Shown: piece by piece, positions 20,861 through 29,250 of the stretch
Layout: every line of letters begins with the position of its first letter
Position numbering within the stretch: position 1 is the first letter of the stretch
From: Sulfuritalea sp.
GTDB lineage: Bacteria > Pseudomonadota > Gammaproteobacteria > Burkholderiales > Rhodocyclaceae
Assembly (NCBI GenBank): GCA_016716965.1
Contig: JADJUP010000026.1
Span: 1-64,000 of the forward strand
DNA length: 64,000 nt
Direction: 5' to 3'
Program-made: the position numbers and the translations under genes
The notes under the pieces: generated by a model
The model's input: the letters and a program-made list of their open reading frames with translations, nothing else
What the model was told of the DNA's origin: nothing
The model's database searches: none

Positions 20861-20876
20861 CATACCCGTCGGTATG
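20861..20876. promoter_or_regulatory. Palindrome, candidate TetR-family operator
   Basis: CATACCCGTCGGTATG is an inverted repeat (CATACC, 4-nt spacer, GGTATG). It lies between the divergent TetR and acyltransferase genes, 28 nt before the chosen ATG of the latter. Size, symmetry and place suit a TetR-family operator; binding is inferred. Confidence 0.6.
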
Positions 20877-20903
20877 ATAACCATGGCGTCGGCAGGGAGA
20901 GAG

Positions 20904-22418
20904 ATGAGCCGCAGTCGCAGCAAGGAAGCCGGAATTGAAACCCTGAGCGGGGTCGATGGCGCCTTCCTTAACCTCGAAACCGAGGCGACGCCGATGCATG
21001 TCGGCTCGCTGCACCTGTTCGAGACGCCGCCGGGTTACCGCGCCGATTTCTACAAGTCGGTGCGGCACATGATGCAAAGCCGCATGGTGCCGGTGCTGCA
21101 GCGTCGCCTGGCGGCCCTGCCGCTGCAACTGGCGAACCCGGTCTGGGTGCAGGATGCGATCGACTACGATTACCACATCCGCCGTGTCAAGCTGCCCAGG
21201 CCCGGCACCTGGGCTCAGCTCGAAGCCGCTGTGGCCGATCTGCACGCCCAACTGCTCGACCGTTCGCGCCCGCTGTGGATGCTCTACGTGCTCGAAGGCC
21301 TCGCCAGTGGCGAGAAGGCCTATTACTTCAAGGTGCATCACGCCATGCTCGACGGCCAGGCCGGCGTAGCGCTGGCCGGCGCCTTGTTCAGCGCCTCGCC
21401 AGAACCGTTGCCGCCGCCGAAGCGGGGCAGGCGCCAGAGCGCGGTGACGCCCGAACAACCTGGCACGCTGGCGCTTGCCGTCGCGGCCTTCCGTCACGAT
21501 GCGGCGCAATACGTCAAGCTGGTGCGCGAACTGCCGAGCGTGGTGCGTACCCTGGCCGGAATCGTCAAAGGTTCTGCCGCCAAGGCGCGTGGCGTGGCCG
21601 GAACCGCGGCTGCGGCCAGCATCGCCGAACTGAAGCGCAGCGCCTCCTTCGGCCCGCGCACCGTGTTCAACGTCGCCATCACGCCCGAGCGTGGCTTCGC
21701 CACGGCTTCGATCCCGCGCGCCGAGCTCAAGTCCATCGCCGCCGCCAGCGAGGCGACGGTCAATGACGTGGTGATGGCCCTGTGCAGCGGAGCGCTGCGA
21801 CGCTACCTCAAGCGCCATGGTGCGGTGCCGAGGAAGCCGCTGATCGCCTCGATGCCGATTTCATTGCGCGAGCAGGGCAATACCGAGATGCGCACCCAGG
21901 CCACGCTGAGCCTGGTGAACCTGGCGACGAACATCGCCGATCCGGCGAAGCGCCTGCAGGCGATCCGCGATTCCGCCGGCGCCACCAAGGCGGTGGCGCG
22001 CCAGGCCAAATCGGTGATTCCGACCGACATCCCGCTGCTGGGCGTGCCCTGGCTACTGGGCGCCCTGGCCACGCTTTACGGCCGCAGCAGCGTGGTCGAC
22101 AAGTTGCCGATCCTGGCCAACGTGCTGATCTCCAACGTGCCGGGACCGCCGGTACCGCTCTATGTCGATGGGCTGCGCATGACCGGGTACTGGCCATTGT
22201 CCATCGTCGAGCATGGCGTCGGCATCAACATCACGTTGCTGAGCTATTCGGGAAACCTCTGCTTCGGTTTCGTCGTGGCGAAGAACGCCGTGCCCGAGGC
22301 CGGCGAACTGGCCGAAGATTTCATGGCGGCGCATGCCGAACTCAAGCACGCCGTGGCGCCAGCGCCGACTTCTGCAGCGGCGCCGACCCGCCGCAAACGC
22401 GTGGTAAAGGCGGCCTGA
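20904..22418 (+). CDS. Wax ester synthase/diacylglycerol acyltransferase (WS/DGAT), first copy
   Basis: A 504-residue bifunctional acyltransferase that joins an acyl-CoA to a fatty alcohol or diacylglycerol. ATG 20904 is chosen because GGGAGAG lies just upstream and because LSGVDGAFLNLE is the typical beginning. The active-site motif HHAMLDG is intact (His145, His146, Asp150, Gly151). The C-terminal DUF1298-type domain has the conserved LISNVPGPPVPLY. The last 20 residues contain AVAPAPTS, encoded by a 23-bp element, then a basic tail. It is the first gene of a five-gene rightward operon. Confidence 0.93.
   Translation: MSRSRSKEAGIETLSGVDGAFLNLETEATPMHVGSLHLFETPPGYRADFYKSVRHMMQSRMVPVLQRRLAALPLQLANPVWVQDAIDYDYHIRRVKLPRPGTWAQLEAAVADLHAQLLDRSRPLWMLYVLEGLASGEKAYYFKVHHAMLDGQAGVALAGALFSASPEPLPPPKRGRRQSAVTPEQPGTLALAVAAFRHDAAQYVKLVRELPSVVRTLAGIVKGSAAKARGVAGTAAAASIAELKRSASFGPRTVFNVAITPERGFATASIPRAELKSIAAASEATVNDVVMALCSGALRRYLKRHGAVPRKPLIASMPISLREQGNTEMRTQATLSLVNLATNIADPAKRLQAIRDSAGATKAVARQAKSVIPTDIPLLGVPWLLGALATLYGRSSVVDKLPILANVLISNVPGPPVPLYVDGLRMTGYWPLSIVEHGVGINITLLSYSGNLCFGFVVAKNAVPEAGELAEDFMAAHAELKHAVAPAPTSAAAPTRRKRVVKAA
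22350..22372 (-). repeat. 23-bp dispersed element, copy 6
   Basis: On the plus strand GCCGTGGCGCCAGCGCCG then ACTTC. It encodes AVAPAPTS at the C-terminus of the first acyltransferase. Confidence 0.88.
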
Positions 22419-22420
22419 CC

Positions 22421-23266
22421 ATGCCCGATCGCCGCCCCGTCGTCCGCCATGGCCACGTCGGCCGCCCTCATGCGCTGCATTCCTTGCTCGAACCGCGCGC
22501 GTTGCTCGAAATCGCGCTGCTGCCGGCTTCGCTGCCCTTGCTGGCCGCCGCGCCGCACGGCGACGGCCATCCGGTACTGTTGTTGCCCGGTTTCATGGCC
22601 GACGAAAAGTCGCTGATTGCGCTCAAGCTCTTCCTGCGCAGGAAGGGCTACGACGTGCATGCCTGGGGCCTGGGCCGCAACCTGGGTTTTCGCAGCAAGC
22701 ACGCCAGCGCGCTGCCGCAGAAGATCCGCTACCTGCACCACATCACCGGCCGCAAGGTCAGCCTGGTGGGCTGGAGCCTGGGCGGCGTGTTTTCGCTCTA
22801 CGGCGCGCAGAACACGCTGGAATGCGTGCGTTCCATCATCACGCTGGGCAGCCCGGTCAGCGTCGATGCCGCCGGCAGCCAGTCGCCGCCCGCGGTGCGC
22901 GCGCTCTACCGGCTGGTCTCGCACCGCCTCGGGCCGACGGCCCACGTCATGCAGCCGCGTGCCAAGACGCTGCGCGAGCAGCGGCGGCTGGCGATCCCCA
23001 CCAGTTGCCTGTATTCGCTGGGCGACGGCGTGGTGCCGCCGCAGGAGGCGACCATCGACGGCGACCCGGCCCTGCATGAGAATATCCGCGTGCCAGGCAG
23101 CCACCTCGGCCTCGGCTTCAACGGCATCGTGCTGGCCATCGTCGCCGACCGCCTGGCGCAGCCCGAGGGCGCCTGGAAGCCGTTCCAGCCCCAAGGCCTG
23201 CTCGGCCGCGTCTGGCGCGCCACGGCCGGCGAGAACCAGCGCGGCCTGCATTCCGCCGCCGTCTGA
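22421..23266 (+). CDS. Alpha/beta-fold lipase-like hydrolase
   Basis: A 281-residue serine hydrolase. The nucleophile elbow is GWSLGG, the acid is probably in SLGDGVVPPQ and the His in PGSHLGLGFN. The oxyanion region is VLLLPGFMADEKS. It starts two bases after the acyltransferase stop and lies between the two acyltransferase genes, suggesting it hydrolyses or remodels wax esters or acylglycerols. No signal peptide is seen, so it is probably cytoplasmic or lipid-body associated. Confidence 0.85.
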   Translation: MPDRRPVVRHGHVGRPHALHSLLEPRALLEIALLPASLPLLAAAPHGDGHPVLLLPGFMADEKSLIALKLFLRRKGYDVHAWGLGRNLGFRSKHASALPQKIRYLHHITGRKVSLVGWSLGGVFSLYGAQNTLECVRSIITLGSPVSVDAAGSQSPPAVRALYRLVSHRLGPTAHVMQPRAKTLREQRRLAIPTSCLYSLGDGVVPPQEATIDGDPALHENIRVPGSHLGLGFNGIVLAIVADRLAQPEGAWKPFQPQGLLGRVWRATAGENQRGLHSAAV

Positions 23267-23283
23267 ACGAAGGAAGACCGCAC

Positions 23284-24825
23284 ATGCGCCAGCTCAGCGA
23301 AAACGACGCCGCCTACATCTACTCGGACAGCGCCCACGCCAATTCCAACGTCACGCTGCTGCACATCTACGACCAATCGACGGCCAAGGGCGGCGTGGTG
23401 CGCTTCAAGCAGATCCTGGCCCACATCGAGAGCCGGCTGGGGCGCCTGCCGGTGTTCCGCCAGAAGGTGCTGCGCGTGCCGCTCGACCTCGACTATCCCT
23501 ACTGGGTCGAGGACGAGAGCTTCGACGTCGAATACCACGTGCGCCACATCGCCCTGCCCAAGCCCGGCGACTGGCGCCAGTTCTGCATCCAGGCCGCCCG
23601 CATCCACGCGAGGCCGCTGGACCAGCAGCGCCCCCTGTGGGAGATGTACGTGATCGAGGGCCTCGACAGCTTCCTCGACCTGCCGGTGGGCAGCTTCGCC
23701 GTGCTGCTGAAGGTCCACCACTCGGCCATCGATGTCTCGAAGCGCAACGAGATCACCGCATTGCTGCACGACGTGTCGCCCGATTCGCCGCCGCCGGCGC
23801 CGCCCGAGCCCTGGTTCCCCGAAAACGCGCCGGGCAATTTCGGCCTGCTCTGGCGCGCCGGCTTCCGCGCCGCGACCCTGCCGCTGCGCATGGCCCAGCC
23901 GCTGGCGAAAAGCTGGACCACGCTGAAGGCGGCGACCTCCACCTTCCTCGGCGAATTCCTCGGCCGGCCGCAGGAATTCCCCATGACCCGCTTCAACAGC
24001 GAAGTCTCGCCGCATCGCGTGTTCGACACGCGGCGCTTTCCGCTGGCCGACTTCAAGGCCTTGCGCAAGCTCGTCGACGGCGCGTCGGTCAATGATGTAG
24101 TGCTGGCAGTCTGCGCCGGCGGTCTGCGCCGCTACCTCGACTTGCAGGGCGAACTGCCCGACGAGAGCCTGGTGGCGGCGGTGCCGATCGCCCTTCATGG
24201 CGAGGACGACGCGGTCTTCTCCTGGGTGCGCCTGGAACTGTGCACCGACATCGCTGATCCGGTGGCGCGCCTGGCGGCGATCCAGGCGCTCAGTTCCTCG
24301 TCGGAGGTGATGGCCGAGGCGGTGAGCGCCCGCGAGCTGGCGGAACTTGCACAGCAGGCGCCTTCGGCGGCGATCGCCGCCACCAGCAAGATGCTGCGTT
24401 CGACCTCGGCCCTTCTCGGCAACTGGACGCCGCTGGCCAACTGCGCGATTGCCAACGTGCCCGGACCGCAACTGCCGCTCTACCTGCAGGGCGCGCGCCT
24501 GACCTATCTTTCGGCGATCATGCCGATTGCTGACGGCATGGGCCTGGTGTTCTCGGTGACCAGCTACGGCGACATGGTCATCGTCTCATTTACCGCCTGC
24601 TACGAACAACTGCCCGATCCGGAATTGCTGGCCCAGTGCCTGCGCGACAGCTTCCAGGAGTACCAGGCGCTGGTGCGTCCCGCGGCGCGGCGCAAGGCGC
24701 GTGCGCCCGCCGCCAAACTACCTCCCGCCAAGCCATCCTCCGCCAAGGCGCCGCCCGGCAAAGGGCTGCCGGTCGCCGGAAAGCTACCGCGCCGCAAGGC
24801 GGCCGCGCGCGCGGCGGTGCATTGA
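23284..24825 (+). CDS. Wax ester synthase/diacylglycerol acyltransferase (WS/DGAT), second copy
   Basis: A 513-residue paralogue of the gene upstream. The motif reads HHSAIDV (His145, His146, Asp150), so the usual Gly after the Asp is Val; the catalytic His146 and Asp150 remain. The C-terminal domain has AIANVPGPQLPLY. The last 45 residues are a Lys/Pro/Ala-rich repetitive tail reminiscent of polymer- or DNA-binding tails of storage-granule proteins. Two unequal acyltransferases in one operon suggest different acyl or alcohol preferences. Confidence 0.9.
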   Translation: MRQLSENDAAYIYSDSAHANSNVTLLHIYDQSTAKGGVVRFKQILAHIESRLGRLPVFRQKVLRVPLDLDYPYWVEDESFDVEYHVRHIALPKPGDWRQFCIQAARIHARPLDQQRPLWEMYVIEGLDSFLDLPVGSFAVLLKVHHSAIDVSKRNEITALLHDVSPDSPPPAPPEPWFPENAPGNFGLLWRAGFRAATLPLRMAQPLAKSWTTLKAATSTFLGEFLGRPQEFPMTRFNSEVSPHRVFDTRRFPLADFKALRKLVDGASVNDVVLAVCAGGLRRYLDLQGELPDESLVAAVPIALHGEDDAVFSWVRLELCTDIADPVARLAAIQALSSSSEVMAEAVSARELAELAQQAPSAAIAATSKMLRSTSALLGNWTPLANCAIANVPGPQLPLYLQGARLTYLSAIMPIADGMGLVFSVTSYGDMVIVSFTACYEQLPDPELLAQCLRDSFQEYQALVRPAARRKARAPAAKLPPAKPSSAKAPPGKGLPVAGKLPRRKAAARAAVH

Positions 24826-24827
24826 GC

Positions 24828-25724
24828 ATGAGCAACGCTCCCCTGCACATCGAATACGAGTCGCTCGGCGACCCCGCGCACCCGGCCATCGTGCTGATCA
24901 TGGGCCTCGGCATGCAGTTGCTGGGCTGGCCCGATGCCTTCTGCCAGGCGCTGGTCGCGCGCGGTTACCGCGTGGTCCGCTTCGACAATCGCGACTGCGG
25001 CCTGTCCGGCCGTGCACCGGCAAAGAAGCGCGCCAACCTGGTGCTGGCGATGGCCGCCGCCGCGCTGGGGCTGCCGGTGCGCACGCCCTACACGCTGGCC
25101 GACATGGCGGACGACACCATCGGCCTGATGGATCGCCTCGGCATCGAACGCGCCCACATCGTCGGCGCCTCGATGGGCGGCATGATCGCCCAGGTGCTGG
25201 CGGCGAAGTATCCGCGACGCGTGCTCTCGTTGACCTCGATCATGTCCACCTCCGGCAACCGCAAGCTCTCCAAACCGACCAGGGCGGCCAGCAAGGCGCT
25301 GCTGGCGCGGCCATCCGATCCGAAGAACCCGGACGTCGTCATCGAGCACCTGGTGAACACCTTCGGCGTGATCGGCAGCCCCGGCTACCCGACGCCGCGC
25401 GAGGAACTGCGCAGCCGCATCGGCCGCAGCGTGCGCCGCTCCTACGACCCCGCCGGCGTCGCGCGCCAGTTGCTGGCCGTGATCGCCTCTGGCGACCGGC
25501 GCAAGCTGCTGGCGACGATCACGGCGCCGACCCTGGTCATCCACGGCGCCGCCGACCCGCTGGTGCCGCTCGCCGCCGGGCGTGACACGGCGCTGCACAT
25601 TCCCGGAGCGAAGCTGCTGGTAATCGACGGCATGGGCCACGATTTCCCGGAGGCATTGCTGTCGCATATTGCTGGCGTCATCGCCGACCATTGCGCCACG
25701 AGCGCGGGCCAGGTAGCGCCGTGA
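24828..25724 (+). CDS. Alpha/beta hydrolase (esterase/lipase)
   Basis: A 298-residue alpha/beta hydrolase with the oxyanion segment LIMGLGMQLLGWP, the nucleophile elbow GASMGG, an Asp in HGAADPLVP and a His in DGMGHDFPE, so the triad is complete. It starts two bases after the stop of the second acyltransferase. Its stop overlaps the GTG of the transporter gene (GTGA). Substrate unknown; the setting suggests an ester or monoacylglycerol. Confidence 0.88.
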   Translation: MSNAPLHIEYESLGDPAHPAIVLIMGLGMQLLGWPDAFCQALVARGYRVVRFDNRDCGLSGRAPAKKRANLVLAMAAAALGLPVRTPYTLADMADDTIGLMDRLGIERAHIVGASMGGMIAQVLAAKYPRRVLSLTSIMSTSGNRKLSKPTRAASKALLARPSDPKNPDVVIEHLVNTFGVIGSPGYPTPREELRSRIGRSVRRSYDPAGVARQLLAVIASGDRRKLLATITAPTLVIHGAADPLVPLAAGRDTALHIPGAKLLVIDGMGHDFPEALLSHIAGVIADHCATSAGQVAP

Positions 25725-26905
25725 CGCGCGTCGGCCTTTATTTCGCTGCGGTCCAGTTCCTCTTCGTCACCTGCTGGACGGTCTACGTCATCTACCTGCC
25801 GCATCTCGCCGCGCAGGCCGGCATCGAGAAGAAGTGGGTGATCTACATCCTGATGGCGGACCAGGCCATCTTCACGCTGATGGACTTTTCCATCGGCGTC
25901 GCCGCCGACAAGGTGTCGCGGACGCTGGGGCGCCTCGGTCGCCTGCTGGTGGTGCTCACCGCGATTTCCTGCCTTGCCTTCCTGTTGCTGCCGCTGGCCG
26001 CGCCTTCCGGTTCGCCGCTGTTGTTCCTTGCGCTGATCGCGATCTGGGCCATGACCTCCTCGGCCCTGCGCGCACCGCCCATGATGATGCTGGGCAAATA
26101 TGTGCCGACGCCGAAACTGCCCTGGGTGTCGACCCTGAGCCTGGTCGGCCTGGGCGTTGCCGGCGCCATCGCGCCCTACCTGACGGTGAGCCTGCGCGGC
26201 GTAGACCCGCGCCTGCCCTTCGTGCTGTCGTCGACCGCGCTGATCGCTGCCGTCAGCGCCATGCTCTGGGCCGAGAAGCACCTGGCCGCCGCGGCTCAGG
26301 TCGCGCCCGAGCCGGTCGCGAAGAAGCCGGTGGGCCCCGGCGTAGTGCTGTTCTTCGCTGCGGTGGCGCTGCTCGGCCTGGGTTTCCAGGCGCACTTCGC
26401 GCTCAACTCGGCGCCGCTCTACCTGCGCTTCGCCAAGCCGGAGCAACTCGACCTGCTGATGCCGGTGTTCTGGGTCGGCTTCAACCTGCTGATCTTCCCC
26501 GCCTGCCGCGCCAACGAGCGCTTCGGCGGCGGCGGAGTCATGGCGGCGGGCGCCGTGCTCGGCGCGTTCGCCTCGGCGCTGGCGACCGTCGCGCCCTCGC
26601 TGGAAAGCCTGCTGCTGCTGCAGTTCCTCGCCGGCGGTGCCTGGGCGGCGGTGCTGATGAGCGCGATGACTGCGGCCATCGCCATCGGCCACGTCGGCCG
26701 CGAGGGCGCGGCTACCGGCGGCCTGTTCGCCCTGCTGGCGCTCGCCACCTTCGTCCGCATGGGTCTGGTGGCCGCGCAGGTGAACAAGGATCCCGCGATC
26801 GGCGCGCTGCTGGTCTGGCTTCCCGGCGCGGCCTGGCTCGCGGCCGGCCTGTTGCTGATCTGGCTGATGCTGCGCTTTCGGGCGCCGGTGGCATCGCCTC
26901 AATAA
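25721..26905 (+). CDS. MFS-type transporter
   Basis: A 394-residue membrane protein with about 12 predicted helices in the major facilitator arrangement. GTG 25721 overlaps the preceding stop codon. A cytoplasmic loop after the second helix reads GVAADKVSRTLGRLGR, matching the MFS A-motif region. It ends the acyltransferase operon, so import of a lipid precursor or export of an alcohol or fatty acid is possible; the substrate cannot be read. Confidence 0.85.
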   Translation: MTRVGLYFAAVQFLFVTCWTVYVIYLPHLAAQAGIEKKWVIYILMADQAIFTLMDFSIGVAADKVSRTLGRLGRLLVVLTAISCLAFLLLPLAAPSGSPLLFLALIAIWAMTSSALRAPPMMMLGKYVPTPKLPWVSTLSLVGLGVAGAIAPYLTVSLRGVDPRLPFVLSSTALIAAVSAMLWAEKHLAAAAQVAPEPVAKKPVGPGVVLFFAAVALLGLGFQAHFALNSAPLYLRFAKPEQLDLLMPVFWVGFNLLIFPACRANERFGGGGVMAAGAVLGAFASALATVAPSLESLLLLQFLAGGAWAAVLMSAMTAAIAIGHVGREGAATGGLFALLALATFVRMGLVAAQVNKDPAIGALLVWLPGAAWLAAGLLLIWLMLRFRAPVASPQ

Positions 26906-26932
26906 CTGTGTCGTCCGAATGTTCGCGGGATT

Positions 26933-26946
26933 AGTCCGATCGGACT
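26933..26946. promoter_or_regulatory. Perfect 14-bp palindrome
   Basis: AGTCCGATCGGACT lies 27 nt after the MFS stop and 82 nt before the PEP-CTERM start. It could be an operator for the PEP-CTERM gene or a short hairpin at the end of the operon; there is no T-run on the plus strand. Confidence 0.4.
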
Positions 26947-27027
26947 ATATCTAATAGCCAAGGCAAAGGCTAAATTCCGCATGCGCTTGCGGGATTTCCT
27001 GGGGCGAAACCCGAAGAGGAGACCTTC

Positions 27028-27743
27028 ATGCATTTCAACCGCGTCGCAGCCGCCATTTCCATTTCGCTGGCCGCCATGGTTTGTGTTTCCTCGGTACAGG
27101 CGGCGCAAACGCACCAGTACCGTCTTGACGGTTCGCTCAGCGATGACTTCGCCGGCCCGGCGCTGGTCAGCAATGGCGGCATTTTGGGGGCAAGCGGTTA
27201 CAGCTTCGCGGCGAACCAGGGACTTACCCTGGGTGCCAGTCTGGGTTCGGTCTATACATGACCGTCGACACCCACGGGGGCTGGCAGAAGATCATCGACT
27301 TCAGCAATCTGGCCTTGGACAGCGGGATGTACACCCTTGGGTCGAACTACAACTTCTACCCGGAAGCCGACATGGGTGCCGCGCCCGGCGATGGCGTTGA
27401 CGGGCGCCTGACCCTGACGCGGGATGCCTCGAACACTGTCAGCGTTTACGCCAACGGCGTATTCTCCGGAAGCTTCGTCGACTCTTCCGGCCTCGCGAAT
27501 TTCGGCGGCAATAACGCCAACTTCTTCATCGACGACTTTGCGACCAGCCAGGGTGAAGCCGCCGGTGGATTCGTGGACTACATCCGCACTTGGGACACTG
27601 CCTTGAACGCTAACGACGTTGCCGCTCTCGGTTCGCCCGTTGCGGCCCCGATTCCCGAACCCGAAACCTACGCCATGATGCTGGCGGGCTTGGGGCTGCT
27701 GGGCGTTGTGGCTCGGCGCCGCAGGCAGAAACAGGTCGCCTGA
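27028..27743 (+). pseudogene. PEP-CTERM surface protein (LamG/ConA-like), frameshifted
   Basis: An N-terminal half (27028-27261) has a signal peptide ending in VQA-AQ and a beta-rich start. The rest (27258-27743) continues the same fold in another frame, with GGWQKIIDFSN and GGFVDYIRTWD, and ends in the sorting signal IPEPETYAMMLAGLGLLG plus an Arg-rich tail. The break falls at TATACATGACC, where one missing base (expected TATACCATGACC) would restore a single protein of about 238 residues. A good ribosome-binding site (GAGGAGA) precedes the first ATG. Exosortase would cleave after the PEP motif. Alternatives are a sequencing error or coupled translation through the ATGA overlap. Confidence 0.8.
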
Positions 27744-27769
27744 GGCAAGCGTCAAGGGCTGGTGCGCGC

Positions 27770-27790
27770 GGGGGCTTCGGCCCCCGTTTT
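27770..27790 (+). terminator. Rho-independent terminator after PEP-CTERM gene
   Basis: GGGGGC (27770-27775), a TTCG loop and GCCCCC (27780-27785) are followed by GTTTTC. A perfect stem with a UUCG tetraloop and a short U-run makes this a convincing intrinsic terminator. Confidence 0.85.
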
Positions 27791-27821
27791 CATTTGGGTG
27801 ATGGCGGACACAGCACGTTAC

Positions 27822-27871
27822 GCCGTGGCGCCAGCGACCCATGGAAATCCTTGTCGGACGCCGACTCTTGG
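27822..27871 (-). repeat. 23-bp dispersed element, copy 7 (split)
   Basis: GCCGTGGCGCCAGC (27822-27835) and GCCGACTCTTGG (27860-27871) are the two halves of the element, separated by 24 extra bases that end in GTCGGAC. It looks like an intact element interrupted or partly duplicated, in the gap between the PEP-CTERM gene and dusC. Confidence 0.6.
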
Positions 27872-27872
27872 A

Positions 27873-28856
27873 TCAGGTCGTGGCGATCGCGGCGTCCCGC
27901 TCGCAGCGAATTCCCAGGCGCGCCAGTCCGGCGCTGACCTCCTCCGCACGCCGCGCTTCGCGAATCTCGCGGAACAATCGTTCGGCCTGCGGGTAGTTGC
28001 GCTGCATCATGCCCAGCCACTGCTTGAGTCGGCCGGGCGATTGCGTCGGCGTCACCTTCGCCTGCACGCGGCTCCAGAAGATGCCGATCATGGCGCGGAT
28101 TTCGTCCCAGTCGGCCGCGCTCGGGTCGGGATCGCCGCCGGCACGGATGCGCCGCGCCAGCAGCGGGTCGGCCACCGCGCCGCGCCCCAGCATGACGTCG
28201 TCGCAGCCGGTGGCGGCGCGGATGCGATGGTAGTCGGCGACGGTCCACACTTCGCCGTTGGCGATCAGCGGCAGCCGGACCACTTCGCCGATGCGCGCGA
28301 TCCATTCCCAGCGTACCAGCGGTCGGTAGCCGTCGGCCTTGGTGCGCGCATGCACCACCAGTTCCTGCACGCCGCCGGCCTCCAGCGCCAGCGCGCAATC
28401 CAGCGCCCGGCCGGTGTCCTCGATGCCCAGCCGCATCTTGGCCGTGACCGGGATCGCCGGCGGCACGGCGGCGCGCACGGCGCCGGCGATGCGTTGCAGC
28501 AGTTCCGGTTCGTCGAGCAGGGCGGCGCCGCCGCGATTGCGGTTCACCAGCGGCGTCGGGCAGCCGAAATTGAGGTCGATGCCGAACGGATCGAGCAGCG
28601 CGAGGTGGGCGGCGTTGGCGGCCATGCGCGCCGGATCGGACCCGAGCAACTGGATGCGCACCGGCGTGCCGCTGGCGGTGCGCGAGCCGGTCTTCAGCTC
28701 GGGCGAGAGGCGGGTGAAGCAGGAATGCGGCAGCAGTGTGGTGGTGACGCGGACGAACTCGGTGACGCACCAGTCGTAGCCCCCGGCGGCGGTCAGCACG
28801 GCGCGCAGCACGTCGTCGGCGAGGCCCTCCATCGGGGCGAGGACGATGCGGCTCAT
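27873..28856 (-). CDS. dusC: tRNA-dihydrouridine(16) synthase
   Basis: A 327-residue FMN-dependent enzyme that reduces uridine 16 in the tRNA D-loop. The TIM-barrel motifs are LAPMEGLAD at the N-terminus, the active-site Cys in LNFGCPTPLVNRNRGG, KMRLG, VVHARTK and IANGEVW, then DVMLGRGA for FMN phosphate binding. Length and the C-terminal GRLKQWLGMMQRNYP are typical of the DusC rather than the DusA or DusB group. Confidence 0.93.
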   Translation of the reverse strand: MSRIVLAPMEGLADDVLRAVLTAAGGYDWCVTEFVRVTTTLLPHSCFTRLSPELKTGSRTASGTPVRIQLLGSDPARMAANAAHLALLDPFGIDLNFGCPTPLVNRNRGGAALLDEPELLQRIAGAVRAAVPPAIPVTAKMRLGIEDTGRALDCALALEAGGVQELVVHARTKADGYRPLVRWEWIARIGEVVRLPLIANGEVWTVADYHRIRAATGCDDVMLGRGAVADPLLARRIRAGGDPDPSAADWDEIRAMIGIFWSRVQAKVTPTQSPGRLKQWLGMMQRNYPQAERLFREIREARRAEEVSAGLARLGIRCERDAAIATT

Positions 28857-28879
28857 GGCGCGCGCTTGCTACCGGAAAC

Positions 28880-28902
28880 GCCGTGTGGCCAGCGCCGACT
28901 TT
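28880..28902 (-). repeat. 23-bp dispersed element, copy 8
   Basis: GCCGTGTGGCCAGCGCCG then ACTTT on the plus strand, in the gap between dusC and the small membrane protein gene. This is one of the few fully intergenic copies. Confidence 0.85.
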
Positions 28903-28961
28903 TGCAATCGGCTCACGGCAGCAGTCCGGGCCGGATGCGGATACCTCGCGGCGGGCGCGAG

Positions 28962-29246
28962 TCAGGCGTGGTGGATCGCATCGTCGCGCTTGTGCCGGCG
29001 CCGATCCAGCCACCAGGCCAGCAGCGGCAGCAGCAGGAAGGAGCCGGGAAGGACGAGCACAGCCAGATAGGGCGACAGGTGGGCGGCCGCCCTGAGCTGC
29101 AGGGCCAGTTCGGTGCGCTCCTCCGGCGTCCATTTCATGCCGTTGCGGGGCTTCATCAGCAGCGGCATGAAGCCCTTGATCCTGACCAGTTCGGCCAGCA
29201 ACTGGTCGCGTTCGCGCTGCTGCGCGGCAAGCAGGGCCTTGACCAT
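28962..29246 (-). CDS. Small membrane protein with LETM1-like segment
   Basis: A 94-residue protein starting four bases after the rlhA stop. An N-terminal amphipathic, charged part is followed by one strong hydrophobic helix (LAVLVLPGSFLLLPLLAWWL) and a basic end. The pattern ELALQLRAAAHLSPYLAVLV with the following LP recalls the ribosome-facing segment of LETM1-like proteins, but the similarity is by eye and weak. Function unknown; co-transcription with rlhA is likely. Confidence 0.65.
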   Translation of the reverse strand: MVKALLAAQQRERDQLLAELVRIKGFMPLLMKPRNGMKWTPEERTELALQLRAAAHLSPYLAVLVLPGSFLLLPLLAWWLDRRRHKRDDAIHHA

Positions 29247-29250
29247 GGCC

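Noticed and set aside
26950..27000. Sigma-54 promoter before the PEP-CTERM gene
   Set aside because: A TTGC-like -12 can be seen, but no GG at the required -24 distance.
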